Counted from the stretch's first letter, positions 27,474 through 39,855 are shown. The stretch is 64,000 bases of DNA from Zygaena filipendulae (GCA_907165275.2 OU015661.1:4905501-4969500); one strand, 5' to 3'. Notes: generated by a model not told the origin, from the letters alone. Numbers and translations are program-made.

Positions 27474-28091
27474 CGTGTACAATGTTCGTTATGAAATAGT
27501 GGTTTAAATGCAGTCGGCGCACCAATTCACTGTCTTGCAGATATAATCGTAATTTGGCACATCACATCGCGATTCTCGTAATTAGTTGGTGCGGGAGGCG
27601 AGATGCGACCCCCAGTGCGGTGGCCGTCTGTCGGCGGAGTAACGTGGTACCATGGGACACCCGCACTACTTGCCCGTCGCTACAAACTCATAATAGCTAA
27701 ACTTGTCCGACACGCAGTCGAGCGCTATGTAGAGGCGACTGAACTCATAAAATTTACGATTCAAAACAGCGCCATCTTTTCGATTATGGGACTCTATTAC
27801 TGGTGCTTCCATCTAGTGACGTTCAAATGATTAAACAAAGATCCTTCGGTCCGGATACGCTTTACAATGTTCGATAAAGTAATAATGGTACGATAGATGT
27901 AGATCCCTCAGAGCTATCAAAATCTTCTCATTAATACATGCCCAGTCTTGTCAATGGTTATAATATAATTATGTATAGCTCGTAATTTCTCTAAATTCAC
28001 TGTAGGTACCTATTGGAGGGAGGCCTCAAGCTCAAAAGTTTCGTCAAGTTTCTAGTACTCGTAGTCCCAGTTAGTATATAATTATCATAAT
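27474..28091. other. 5' region of the integrin alpha gene
   Basis: This is where the 5' UTR and promoter should be. The interval 27490-27740 is GC-richer than its surroundings, as expected near a transcription start, but I cannot place a TATA box or initiator with confidence. Confidence 0.35.
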
Positions 28092-28375
28092 ACATCTTAA
28101 TATATATAAATCACGTGTCACGTTGTTTGTCGGATTTATATAAAATTCTCTGACCATTTATGATATGGTCTAACTTAAAAGATAGGATAGTTTTTATCCC
28201 GGAATTCCCGCGGGAACTCCGGCACTAATGCGGAGAATAGCAAATCGCCGTAAATTACTGTCAGGGGTACAAAGAAGGACATAGAGTACTTACTTTTGTC
28301 CCGCAGCAATTCCCGCGGGAACTCCGAAATTACCGCGGATAAAATCGCGGGGGACAGCTATAGTAATATAATAAA
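28092..28375 (-). repeat. Composite of two dispersed-repeat copies, minus strand
   Basis: Two repeat heads lie in tandem: one at about 28200-28240 (cccgcgggaactccggcact) and one at 28305-28365 (cccgcgggaactccgaaatt, then ggacagcta). The same fused arrangement occurs on the plus strand at 51714-51990, including the linker around the cgccgtaaatt segment, so the composite itself has been copied. Confidence 0.8.
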
Positions 28376-29677
28376 AACGTTTAAGCTCTGCGGAAGTAGA
28401 TAGTCTTTTTTACTGATTACTTGCATTTTTTCTATAAGAACCTATCCCATAACTCATTTTTTAGCTTCGTTAGTTTTGCATCTGTTGAGTGGTCGTTTGA
28501 GACTGAGGCCCTCTTAATACTTTTAAATAACGTTTAAAGGAATAATGATTAGGAACGATGTTACAAAGTATTATACTCGTAAGAGGCATCATCATATCAG
28601 CAGAAAGTCGTCCACTGCTGGACGTAGCCTTCCCTGTCCCAAAGATCTCCAAGACTGGATTCCATTAGAAAACATTTTAAAACGGAGAATTTTGTTATAT
28701 TAAAACGTTCTACTTTGAAGGGCTACGAAATACCTAATTACTATTAGTTATCTATTCCAATTGATGAATTATTTATTGGAAAACCTTCCTAAAAAAATAT
28801 ACCTACAATAAATTCTGTAAATTGGTCTCATACCTTATATCTTCAATATATTATAGGTAAGTAGGTAGTTGTTTTAGGATGAAATGAGATAGAATTGAAA
28901 ATGCACATACAATTATTTCATATTTAAGATTTATTAAATAAATGAAACGGCAAATAGGATTCAACAATATTCGAGGAAATTATTAATAATAATATAATAG
29001 AAAAATTACAAATAACTAAAAATTTAAATGAAAAAATTGTTACAAATATCATAATCATAATACAGTTTCGAAGAATCTAATGGCAATCATATAGTTCTTT
29101 AAACTTTACCAAAGTTTAAAAAATAATGACCAATTTGCCGATTTGAAGTACCATTTGTCTTAATTAAACTAGCTTTGTAGTGATTGAGTGTCTTTTACCA
29201 CTTCTTTCCGAAGTTTTAAAAAAATTCGAAAGCAAATACCGATATCAGGATAAAGAAATTAACAATACTGAAAGATCCTTGCTATTACAAATGTCGTACT
29301 TGCAGCTTTAGGTTAACAAGACATCTGGTCACCTGTGGATGTTACTTTCCGTAAGATCAGATATATTGACTCGAGCTTTACCGACAGACACAGAATGGTC
29401 TCAAGATCTTTATGATATATAAACTTGAGATTACTGTGATCAGCTCGATAATCATTAAAGCGTGCAGCCGAAATGAGCGCTCAACCGATGTGCTATAAAT
29501 AGCAACAAGGACATTTATATGAAAATTTTCCTTCTTTCGGTGGCAAACTCGTGAACAAATCAGTTGAAGTATGACGGAGCCACTGTCGCGCCTGGTAGGT
29601 TTTTTCGGTATTTCAATATAATGTGTGACATCTATCATCACGAATATTGTAATACCTTTCGGTTTATATATGTTAAC
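28376..29677. other. Intergenic region and probable 3' UTR
   Basis: Just downstream of the stop codon of the two-unit gene at 29678, so the higher part should be its 3' UTR. At 28575-28665 a block with gtccactgctggacgtagcc matches a common lepidopteran LINE 3'-end motif (from memory). No other gene is seen. Confidence 0.4.
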
Positions 29678-30010
29678 TTATGGCAGTGGGTGGAAGCTGA
29701 GCTCGGTCTGCGAGTGGGCGAACAGCAAGTTCAGTTGCGAGTCCAGTCCCACGTTGAACACCTTCACCAATTTAGCGACGTTTTCACCAGGCTCCTTCCT
29801 AACTAGAGCTACTCCGGACACCTTCATCAGATGAACTTCAGAGTCCACGGAGCCACCGCCAGTCGTCGCCAGCTTAACATGGCATGTCACATCCACGTGG
29901 ATGTATTTCTGCACCGCCATTCCACGTTTCCCTGGAACTTCTACATATTCCGTCTTCTCCTCCACCTGGGGCAAATCAGCGCGGAAAACACTTGCTTCGC
30001 CCAATAAACC
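29678..30010 (-). CDS. Two-unit gene, exon 7 of 7 (stop)
   Basis: 333 bases ending in TAA at 29680-29678; 110 residues from GLLGEASVFRADL to LSFHPLP. The acceptor is ctattattccag. Confidence 0.9.
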   Translation of the reverse strand, partial: GLLGEASVFRADLPQVEEKTEYVEVPGKRGMAVQKYIHVDVTCHVKLATTGGGSVDSEVHLMKVSGVALVRKEPGENVAKLVKVFNVGLDSQLNLLFAHSQTELSFHPLP

Positions 30011-33000
30011 CTGGAATAATAGCATAAATGTGTAAACAAATGACTTGATAGTAAATTATTGCTTGAGTTTATGAAAATGTAATAGTCGTTCAGTATAATT
30101 TTGGACCACGGCCAGGGTAAAAATAAAAATGTTTCCTTCTGCCAAACAAAAAATGCTTCTTGAACTTTGATAAAGAAAATTATGAACATGGTTGTAAACA
30201 AAAACGTCACTGTAGAACATTTATAAATATCAAATTTTAAATTTGGCAAACACCCAATATTTTGCGCCAGAGCGAGCGGTCTATTACATTGTTGTTTATA
30301 GTTTATACTTACTCCATTTCCTGTGACAGTGAATTTCATTCCGGGGAAGATAGCGCGAGACTCCATACCCACGCCCTCAGCATGCGAATCCGACCAGAAA
30401 TAGTTTTGTGGGGCATTCAGACTATCTGGTTTAAATGTAATGCGTTTTCCGTAACCAATTCCAATTGACTGAAGCAATAAACTACGACCTTCAAAGAGGT
30501 GACGACGGCTTCCAGCGGGACGCACACGGTAGTGGAAGCCAGGAACTATGCGAGGATCGACATAAGTCCCTAAAAAAGAATTACATAAGTAATTAATGTC
30601 TCGTTGGTTTAAAATGAAAAAAAAAATGGTTTGATAAAATAATTAAACATACCTATGACTGGCAGTTCGTATTTCTCAAGACCAACTACACTATATTGGC
30701 ATGGAATATCTTTGATGTCGGCACCATTGACGGTAATTCGTCGGGAAGATGATTCAACGCCAGGCTTCAGTTCAAAGCCCTTCTTCTGCTGTTTGATACC
30801 GATTGCAACATTCACTATGCGCTGCAGTTTTGCGTCCCCACATTCCTTCTTAAGGATGGCGACTCCAGTAACAGGTACAAGCTTAGTAGCACCATCGTCT
30901 TCGTACCATTCTACTTTGCATAGGGTATTAATCTTTACTCTTTTATCAATAGATCCGTCCTTTCGAATAGTCTGATCGATTTCGATTTGATTCTTCTGCA
31001 AGAAAGTAAATTCAATCATATTAATTAACAATGTATTTTATATTTGCTGTGTTGATACCAAATATACTTTTATTCTACTCTGTTCGTAATCACATACCTA
31101 TTTATTATTTAAAACTAGCTGTGTCCCGCGGTTTCACTCGCGGTAATTTTGGAGTTCCCGCAGGAATTCCGGAATAAAAAGTAATCAATATTCTTCTCTG
31201 TACCCCTGACAACGTGTATGCAAAATTTCGTGGTGATCGGTTGAGCTGTTAAGCCGTGAAAGCGTAACAAACAAACAATCAAATTCACTTTCGCATTTAT
31301 AATATTGGGTAATCTATTCTATAAATAAATATTAGTTTTACCTGCTGCTGAACAACTTCGAGTATTCCCTGGGGCTCATGATTAGCGTCATATACAGTAA
31401 ACTTGTCACCGATGGAAACGGCTTCAATCTCAAATACAAAGCCTTCTGGTCTGGAGTCAGTCCAGAAGTAATTGTTGTTCTCATTGAGTGTCGAGCCAAA
31501 GGGTTCAAATGTAAGACGGCGAGCGAACCCACGCCCAATCGACTGAAGCGTCAAAGCTTTTCCTTGGAATAGGTACCTTGGCTTCACAGACATTGGGGAC
31601 GCGTCCAGAGCCTGAAAATGTAAAAAAAAAAGCTATAAACTTTGTTCACAAAACCACAAAGATTGATTAATTATATTTTAAAAATTTATGTACAATAGTG
31701 AAGTTGTACGAGTACTTTAAAGATAATAAGGATTTGTTTATATTTGGTACATAAAATAGAAATTTCATTAAGATTTTCTTAAGAGAGAGCATGTTCAAAA
31801 TTTCAGTTTATTTCATTATTTTAATTTTAATTAAACGTGTGTCATTTTTGATGATGAAAATTAAATGATTACTTTATCATTGTTTAAAAAAAAATTATCC
31901 TTACAAAATTCACATATAGAAACCCAAGATTCGGGCGTAGTAAATATTGAAGCGTAGGTTATTTAATATAATACTGAACAGCACACAATTAAAAAGTAAT
32001 CATTCACATCACACGGGATTCGTTTTCACAACAAAAAAAACATTGAAATGAAAAAAAAACATGGCATGAAGCCCTTTATGAATGATACTTAGGGTTTACC
32101 TATTTGGACATAACATGCTGCCGGCTTGTATGTCACTTTCGACCGTGTCGGGTCTCTGCGTGCATCCTTGAGTTTGTTTTGTGAACGCCGCACTGGGCGA
32201 AGGTCTGAAAAACTGGACGATCCACATACGAACGCCTACAAGACAGGTGCACCACCAGTGCCAAGAGCTAGCTGTGTTGGTCGTTGATGAAAGTTTCATT
32301 CTGTAACGCCAGCAACGGACACCGCTACTCACAGAACTAACACCCCCTAGGCTCTTAAAACCCATATTGTAGTTAACACTGGACTGCTTAAGTCAGCTTG
32401 TGGGATACTATAGTGTTTAAATTTGGATGTTCAAAACATACTAGGCAAGTCAATAGTTCGGTACCAAGCCGCAATAATTTTAAAGTAAAAAGTTTTAAAA
32501 TTATTTCTCATAAAATCTACTAATCTTAGTTGTGGTGGACCAAGAATGAATGATGGAACAAATGAATTCTTTGTTTATACACGAGGTCATGATGGTGATG
32601 ATGATGATGATGATGACGAGATGATGATGATGATAATGCAGAACTCATTCTGTGACTCATCCAATGATCTCAAATGTAAATACAAGGATAGTGCTGTTGA
32701 TAGGATGAAAAGAGTTCATCTTTTAGCTTTGAAAAGATATTTCTCATAACCTATAATATAGGTACTATTGAAAGTAATTTTAGGCAAAAGTTATTCGTTG
32801 TCATGTTCATCATATCTAAATGTATCCTTTTGGCTTGATACCCGTTTGTTGACTAATCCTAAGTAACTCTAAACATAAAAATACCAATGGCAATTTATTA
32901 CTACAAGTACAGTTTCTTTAAACATTTTCTCGTAAGGTTGCCATCACAAATTATTAAACTAATCATTTTAAAGTTCAAAAAATAAAACGTTCCTTCACTT

Positions 33001-36000
33001 TTTTTTATAAATTAAGGAATAGTAATTTAAAAATTAAAATAAACACGTGCTTTTATAAACTCAGTCACGTGCGTTATATTATGACAACCTTACAATATAT
33101 TGCAGTTAATTATTTATTATCATTAAACGTTGATTAATAGATATTAAATATTTAATAAAATCGGTTGTGGTTGTATGGAATAAAACCAAATAAACATTCT
33201 TGTTTTGGGTATGATAATTTCGTTTTATTATTAATTTGATCTAATTTTGAGAAGGTAAAACGTCTGTTTACTATTACCAAGAATGTTTGCCTAGTTAGTG
33301 AACATTTTTGTAAGATTTACGGATTTAATCACTCACCATCCTCTTGTTTCTGAAAAGGATTTATCATCTTGCATAAATGTTCTAGAACAAACCACAAATC
33401 CGATCCGAAAATTTCATTTTTTTTTCTTCTAAAATTTACAAATAAAAATTAATTGTAAAATTAAATAATGTATTTCTAGAGTATTTTCTACGAAATGTTT
33501 ACTAGAATAATAGGTAGTATTTAAGTAGGTATGTTTAAAGAAATCTGTTGATGTGACATCCAAATTCAAAGTCTGAGATTTTTTTCATGAAGCCCTTTCT
33601 TACGCAGTCCAGTTAAAATATAATTTCCCATGACTATTATGGATCTTCATAGTTTTTCTGATTCGATGCTGAAGGGTTATAAACAAACTCCACATTGATG
33701 ATAGCTCGAAGCATGTGTAGCCTCGAGGTTATAACATTTTGCCGATGGTTAAGCAACATTCAACAAACAATCTGAAGAGGAATAATCGGCAATGCCAAAA
33801 AAATTTACTGCAACTATGTTACTGCATATTGTTACTGAACCAAGTCTAAACTGAAATGTGAACAATTGCTTATACATTGTTTTGGTGGCAATCATTAACA
33901 CTTCTTGTCCACAACTTGTTTTATTAAACGAACGATGATTCCTCTCCGTCCTGCGGTGTGCAACGATTTGAGTAGTTTTAAGAAAGGTATAAATTACTCG
34001 TCTCACCTGCATCGGTCTGACTTTATATCTGAAGCCGGTTCTGACTCGTGGGTCGATGTATACGCCGATGACAGGCATTTGATGCAAGGCCGGTTTGGGT
34101 ACACGGTACACTGCGGGAACATCGCCGAGCGTACTCGCGTCCAATAGCACTTCCTTCTCATGCACACTTTGGGACCAATAACTCTTGAACGATGGTTCCT
34201 GAAAATTATCTCCAATAAACATCATTCCAAAAAAGTATACAGTTTTCGAGCACTAGGTATCTATAATCCACATTGCGCACAGACCGACTCAATCAACTCG
34301 GAAAGCAATCTTTCCAACTCCATTATTTCCGAAAATATTATTTTGCCAGCTAACATTATTAAATGCTTTTTATTGTAAGAGATAGGTACTTTCTTACAGC
34401 TTATACAATGACCAGACTACTAGACGTTTCGGTATTGAATGACAGGAAGCTAGTCGAAACTATATATCTCTAAATATATCTTTTAAAGTATCAACATGTT
34501 GATTTGGCAATAAGTTGCCTACATGCACTATTAATTTGCCAAGAAATGAAGCGTAATATACCTACATAGGTCTAGTCTAGATATTAAATCATCCATTGAT
34601 TTAAGGGTATAATAGCTTCTAGAGTCTAGACTAATGTAATAATGTAGTGTACTAGTCAATTGATACCAATTTTGTATAATTATCCGATAAAATGCTTTGC
34701 AAGCTCCGATGCGCGACGGACGTGAATTCTCGATCGACTATTGATCTTAAACGCAAAGATTTGAATAGTTCTGGCCCATCGAGTACAAAGTTCACTGCAG
34801 ATCGTTGAATAATCGGCTATTTATACTCTCATACTTGTTATTCGACACATTCAGTACACAAATAATAATAATATCTACTTTCAGTAGATACGCTCCGAAT
34901 TCCGACTGTTTCTTAAAGTTTTTAGCCTAGTTATTTTCATGCCAATCTTATTTTGTAATTACATTTATCGATGGAAAACGCAAAACGCAACACGAAGCCC
35001 CATTGATTGGAATAAAAAGAAACTGTTGACCTCTGTTCAAGGAGACGAGACAGATCGAGATTCAAAGAAGCACTTCAAATACATACATAGATTCACTAGA
35101 AGATGACTGTCTGAAATTATAGGCAAATAGTAATTGCATCAACAAATAAATTATCTGTATGGTCTAGACAGTGTTTAATATTCTAGATAGAGTACAAAAA
35201 ATCTATGACTTTCAAGTGTATAAACAAAAGTTGATCTTAATAATTAAAATCAACTTTTTTATTGTTGTTATTACGTATTAATTCAAACGTGTGGTAAATG
35301 TTATTTCAACCCTTTTATTGTTCATAGCAATCAATAACACTTGGTTCATGAGCTCAGTTAGAACTGTCAGACACTTCAAAATCAGGTCTCGAATTCTTCT
35401 CATCTGTGTTTAGGGTTCGATACCCGAAGGGTTCAAACGGAGCCCTATTGCTGACACTTGCGTGTCCGTCTGTCCATTGTATGTCACACGGGTTTTACAA
35501 CTAAACCGTAGAAGCTACTTCAAATTTGAACAGTAGGTATGCGTATATTGATAACTATACAAATTGTCAAAAATATTTTTAAGAATTTTTAAGGGGGGCT
35601 CCCATACAGCTAAAAGGGGGCGCAATTTTTTTTTTGCTTATCTATCGAATCGAGTGGAGTCTCGTTCAATAGAACTCATTAAATAGATAAAAGATGTATT
35701 TTTTGTTTTTAAAAACATCGGAAAACAAAGGCATGAGAAGCCGCCAACGTCAGCTTTTTTACTATATTTTGTACCAAAGTATTTTCCAACTTTCCGTTGA
35801 CCTATGAACTTATAACTTGGTGATAATATTTATTATTACGTATATTTTAACAAAAAATACCAAACGATGGTTTTCTTCGAAATTCTATAATTTTCTATGT
35901 TAAAACCAACTTTATTTTGCAGTTAAACGCGTAGCACAGAAGCGATGCTCCTCATTGAAGACTTGCCTCTGCTACTGCACGCACAGACACGACTCTTATA

Positions 36001-38139
36001 TTCTATATTTGGTACGCAAGTCCGATACGCACTTGGCCTGTTTTTGACTGATATATAAACTTTTTACATACCTATATACCTAGATTCACATTTCCATGCA
36101 ATTAATGTTCTCACAAAAAGTGATTTCGACATATAAAAACAAAAAATATAGCCAATTGACAAATTTTTTTATTGAATAAGCAAAATTCGGACTTATGTAA
36201 TTATCTTTGCTTATGTACCTACCTAACTATGCCAAACTACATATATTAGTCCAAAAAAAACCTAAGTAAGTATTTTTTTTTTTATTAAATCCATGAGTAG
36301 GTTCCTATTATCTTATGATAATTGTATAAATATGCAATATTATTCAATATTAGCAATATCAACATTATTTGAAATATTGAATTTCTTTAAATCGCTCGTA
36401 GAGCTGACGGTACTTGAGGCAGAAAAAGTGTCCAGAGGTGAGGTGTCCTGCAGTTGTGGTGTGGTGGCCTTCAACAATATGGATCGCCGATTCTATGAAG
36501 ATCGCGTATGGCCAAAAGTGGCGTGATCCTTAGAAGAGACCTTTGTTCAGAAATTGACGTGTGTCAGCTGATATGATAATGAAAAACAATACTTACTTGT
36601 ACTTCCAGTTCCGGGAAAGCCTCTTCACCATCGCTCTCATAGTCACTCGGAATCGGAAGTGCTTTAGGGGTTCCCTCCGGTTCCTGTTTTAATAAAAAAC
36701 AAGAAACTTAATGACGATGTAATAAGTCTGTGTTTTTTAAACAGATAAGATAACTAGTCTACAGGGTGACGTATGATTATCATGAAATTAATCATCATTA
36801 CGAGCTGATACAATATTTCATTGATTAACAAAGTAGGTTACGGGTACGTAAGTTAAAGATGTCCCCAATAAACATTTCGTACAGACATTGATATTTGCTA
36901 AGAATATTTAATGAAAACAGACCTTGACACTAAAAGTTTCAAACCAACCGATAGTTTCGAAGCAAAAATAGACAACATGAGAAAAATGTAAAACATAATC
37001 TCTACAGACAGGAAACTGTCACTATTGCCCTACTAGTACCTACACCTGGGGGGCTAAGATGCGCAACACGATAAAATTTTACCGAGCCATTTTATCGATT
37101 CTCGTCGACAAAGCCATACAATATGTTGACGAGAATCGATAAAATGGCTCGATAAAATTTTATCGTGTTGCGCATCTTAGCCCGGCTGGTGCTAGGTAAT
37201 TGGAATTCGAAAATCATAAAAATATTTGCATTTACACTCTTAATTTTAATAATTGCTCTCATGTTATTGATATAAATTGAGATATTAAAAAAAAACTTTA
37301 TTAGTTTGATCTAATCTGATTGAACTTTTATTAAATATAGGGAAAAAAGTTTTACCCAGACCCTCAGTTTCGTACAAATATCATTTCAAAAAGTGCCAAT
37401 TCGTGTCAAAATGTATGGAAAAAGTTGCTATTGGTGACTTTCTAATACCCTAACTTGACCCTAACCTATAGAGTCTTTTGATTCTTATCAGAGACAGAAT
37501 GAATGAAGCTAATTTTTTTTTTTTTAAATCGCCGAGTTCTCGCTAGCTGTAATTTTTTTTTCAAAATTGTATATGCCGATAGCAATAACTCTAAAAATAA
37601 TGGGATCATATTCACGTGGCTTCAACTCTTAAGGTACCCGTCTCAAATTTCCATCCTGTATAATATGCAATTATAACAAAAATGTCCGCTCCAAATGGTC
37701 ATTTTGCACACATATCAAGATTCAATGTCAATACATTAACTACCTACTGAAACAACTATCTGCTAAAGATAGATAATACCTACTAATTATGAGAACGTCA
37801 TGTCTGATGTTTATCATTTTTAATAGTTCATTATCATAATAGGAAGTGTCATAAACCAGCAGGACAACGTCTTTGGACAAACTTCAACATCAATATTTTT
37901 TTATTGTCCGCCCCCAGCGGACATCGGACCCAGGACATCAACCGTACAAGGTGTTATTCAACGACACTCGAGTTGAAGGAGTAAACTACCTCTGCCGATG
38001 GTAACGAATCACCGTAGACCAGCTCGTCGGTAAGAGCTGTGGAGGTTCCGGCGAGGCGGGCGCGGGTAAGATTCCACAGTCGTTGCAAAGCTACTGGGGT
38101 CGCTTCAGATTGAATTTCCATAGCTGGACTCGCGAGCAT
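29678..38139 (-). CDS. Uncharacterised two-unit protein, complete seven-exon gene
   Basis: Seven exons on the minus strand join in frame to 1,632 coding bases, 543 residues: 38139-37990, 36683-36597, 34198-34007, 31611-31342, 30995-30653, 30569-30313 and 30010-29678. All junctions are GT-AG with matching phases. The start ATG at 38139 has a favourable context (caag before it) and an in-frame TGA upstream. There is no signal peptide or membrane segment, so a cytoplasmic or nuclear protein is likely. Residues 1-120 are acidic and low in structure. Residues about 121-344 and 345-543 are two copies of one unit: each starts PVIG-x-Y-x-DPR, then LTLQSIGRGFARRLTF (copy 1) or LLLQSIGIGYGKRITF (copy 2), then NYFWTDSRPEGF or NYFWSDSHAEGV, then a predicted beta-rich tail. 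I do not recognise the family and assign no function. Confidence 0.85.
30313..30569 (-). CDS. Two-unit gene, exon 6 of 7
   Basis: 257 bases. Begins with the last two bases of the split glycine, then TYVDPRIVPGFHYRVRP, and holds the core of unit 2. Ends GGA|gtaagt in phase 0. Confidence 0.9.
30653..30995 (-). CDS. Two-unit gene, exon 5 of 7
   Basis: 343 bases, starts phase 0 (KNQIEIDQTI) and ends one base into a glycine codon, completed by exon 6. Carries the beta-rich tail of unit 1, with two cysteines, and the PVIG that opens unit 2. Confidence 0.9.
31112..31312 (+). repeat. Dispersed lepidopteran repeat, near full length
   Basis: Lies in intron 4 of the two-unit gene. Has the complete order: head gctgtgtcccgcggtttcac, ggagttcccgcaggaattcc, cccctgacaacgtgtatgca, ttaagccgtgaaagcgtaac, end tttataatattgggta. 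Confidence 0.9.
31342..31611 (-). CDS. Two-unit gene, exon 4 of 7
   Basis: 270 bases, phase 0. Holds the LTLQSIGRGFARRLTF and NYFWTDSRPEGF core of unit 1. An internal ATG (SPMSVKPRY) could start a shorter form if transcription began in the preceding intron. Confidence 0.9.
32096..32390 (-). promoter_or_regulatory. Possible alternative first exon in intron 3 of the two-unit gene
   Basis: A block of near-even base composition inside an AT-rich intron, ending in a donor-like CCAAATAG|gtaaac on the minus strand. If spliced to exon 4 its own frame would not match, but exon 4 has an internal ATG, so it could be a non-coding leader. Equally it may be a decayed repeat. Confidence 0.25.
32584..32640 (+). 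repeat. (GAT)n microsatellite
   Basis: Imperfect trinucleotide run of GAT/ATG units in intron 3 of the two-unit gene. Confidence 0.9.
34007..34198 (-). CDS. Two-unit gene, exon 3 of 7
   Basis: 192 bases, phase 0 at both ends. Ends with the first copy of the boundary motif PVIGVYIDPRVRTGFRYKVR, closing at ATG CAG|gtgaga. Confidence 0.85.
35400..35640 (+). repeat. LINE 3'-end-like fragment
   Basis: Contains agggttcgatacccgaaggg, gtgtccgtctgtcc and a ggggggctcccatacagc block, landmarks of a widespread insect non-LTR element 3' end (from memory). Lies in intron 2 of the two-unit gene. Confidence 0.5.
35682..36040 (+). repeat. Repeat shared with 13255-13455
   Basis: Same ordered blocks as the first copy (agataaaagatgta, gcctctgctactgcacgcac, tttggtacg), with about 140 extra bases between the two halves. 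Confidence 0.6.
36597..36683 (-). CDS. Two-unit gene, exon 2 of 7
   Basis: 87 bases, phase 0 at both ends. Encodes an acidic, proline-containing linker (EPEGTPKALPIPSDYE, then SDGEEAFPELEVQ) between an acceptor tttttattaaaacag-like end and the donor CAA|gtaagt. Confidence 0.8.
37051..37183. repeat. 133-bp near-perfect palindrome
   Basis: Arms of 60 bp (37051-37110 and 37124-37183) match at 58 positions, around a 13-bp loop. The outer end is gggctaagatgcgcaacacg. No frame. Lies in intron 1 of the two-unit gene. Probably a small foldback MITE. Confidence 0.9.
37990..38139 (-). CDS. Two-unit gene, exon 1 of 7 (start)
   Basis: Encodes residues 1-50, MLASPAMEIQ onward, ending LPSAE at the donor GAG|gtagtt. 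An upstream acceptor-like tttcgaaacag at about 38170 suggests a separate non-coding first exon further upstream. Confidence 0.75.
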
Positions 38140-38810
38140 CTTGATTATTGGTCGAGAATGTTTTCAAACCTGTTTCGAAAGAAATATTGTCTCCTTGAGT
38201 TAAAGTTGACGAATAAATAAATAATAATAATAATAGTTTCGTGAATTATGTTCTGTGTGTACAGAAATAACGTGCTGTATCTACGTTTACTTCCAATTTG
38301 GTAAAAAAATTACATTGTAAATTGTAATTAGGCAGGTAGGTAGGTACCTACGCAATTCTGTAAAACGATAAGAGCAAAACTAGTTGAGAAAGTTTATTTT
38401 CTCCTTTAAATTATTAATGAGTAATTTTATGTTGTTTACGAGGCAAGGCAATAATGCATCATCCAAAATAGGTATCTAATTTAGTTATTAGGTAATTCCA
38501 AAATTTCAGCCGGTTCGCAAACGGTACAAGTGGAAATTTCCGATGCCGAAAAATTATGATGTTGACGATGATTCAATTTCAGAATTCAATGTTTAGCCGT
38601 GAAATATTTTCCTTGAGCACATTATTTGTGTTTGTTCTGTCAGCTTTAATCGTTTTTAACTGAAAATACTAAAGGATTTAGGCTTACTACACATCATCAA
38701 GTAAATAGCAAACCAAAACTTTTAATCGGTAGGTAATTACGAGTAAGTATATCTATAATAAATATTAAATACAGTACGTCAGATTTGGTAGATGAATGTC
38801 TGAAAATTGA

Positions 38811-39032
38811 TTATTTCTTAAAATGCCTACGTTTAAAACCAAAAGTAGTTTCTTCTCGAAGTCGCTCCCAATAGTCTCCACTGTCCACGTAATCAGTCTT
38901 CAGGCCACTGGCAGCTATGTCTACGGCGCCGAGAGAGAAAGCGTTCAACGATGCAGTTACAAAATGTGACGGCCATTTGCTTGGACTCATACGTTTACCG
39001 TTAGATTTCACCCATCTTTTCAAAAACCTTTA
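38811..39032 (-). CDS. Orphan coding-like exon
   Basis: An open frame of about 73 codons, RFLKRWVKSNGKRMSPSKWP through to FGFKRRHFKK and a TAA stop at 38811, following an acceptor-like attaaag. Codon use and residue mix (many Trp, Arg, Asp, Ser) look coding rather than AT-driven. It sits just upstream of, and on the same strand as, the two-unit gene, but has a stop and so is not its 5' coding exon. It could be the last exon of another gene or a gene remnant; I do not recognise it. Confidence 0.35.
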
Positions 39033-39189
39033 ATACAATATTTAAAACCAGTACCGTTTTATAAGCAAATGTACATGTAAATATGTTAATCGGTTTGGGT
39101 AAGTTTTTAATAAATAAATAGATTTAGGTCATATTCACATCCAGGAAAATATTTTATCCTCTAGATACCTCTTAATTTAACTCACCTAT

Positions 39190-39855
39190 TTGAAGATAGA
39201 ATAATTCAATAGAGCTGCTTAACTGCAAAGGAGACACGGAGTGTTGGTGGTGTCGGCTTCAGATACCTACTACAATTCAGTAAAAGTTTCACAACAGTAC
39301 AGTACAGCGGACGAGTCACAAAATTCAGGTAGCAAGTTGGGGCAAACGCACAGCAAGGCAGTTCAAACACAACTGAGGGTTAGTGCTCACGACGGTGGTA
39401 TTTTAAACTTTACCAATAAGCACATCTGCTCTCTCGCTCCAACACAGGAAATCAGATTGCAATGTTAAGGCGACGGATATAGAAACACGCAGCGACTGCA
39501 TGCTCGGCTCGGAGCACCAGACAAGCCACACGGCGCGGCGGCAGAATATTACGCATGCGTCAAATTGATTCCAAGCTATTATTGACACAGACTGTTCTGT
39601 TGAATACGGCGTGTTCTACGGCACTGGTTGACCCCTGCAAAGTGCAGAGGAAAGTTCATCATGACAAGGGTGTGTCTCAAGAAAGAAATACACTTTATGC
39701 TTATTAAAGTTGTAAGACTGAGTTTAGAACAATTAATAACCTATCATTCCCTAATATGTTTAAGGAACATTAGTTAATAATTTAATATCAAGTTGTGAAA
39801 CTGATTACTGATTCTACAAAAGCTAATCGCTGTGAATCGCCTATATATATTATGG
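39190..39855. other. Non-coding, possible upstream exon and promoter area
   Basis: On the minus strand a 37-base block (39190-39226) lies between a good acceptor (tctcctttgcag) and a consensus donor (gtgagt), so it may be a small leader exon. Its one open frame does not join the 38.8-39.0 kb frame. The rest shows nothing definite. Confidence 0.3.

Noticed and set aside
29378..29641. An 87-codon minus frame just after the two-unit gene
   Set aside because: It lies in the probable 3' UTR, without splice support or recognisable motif.
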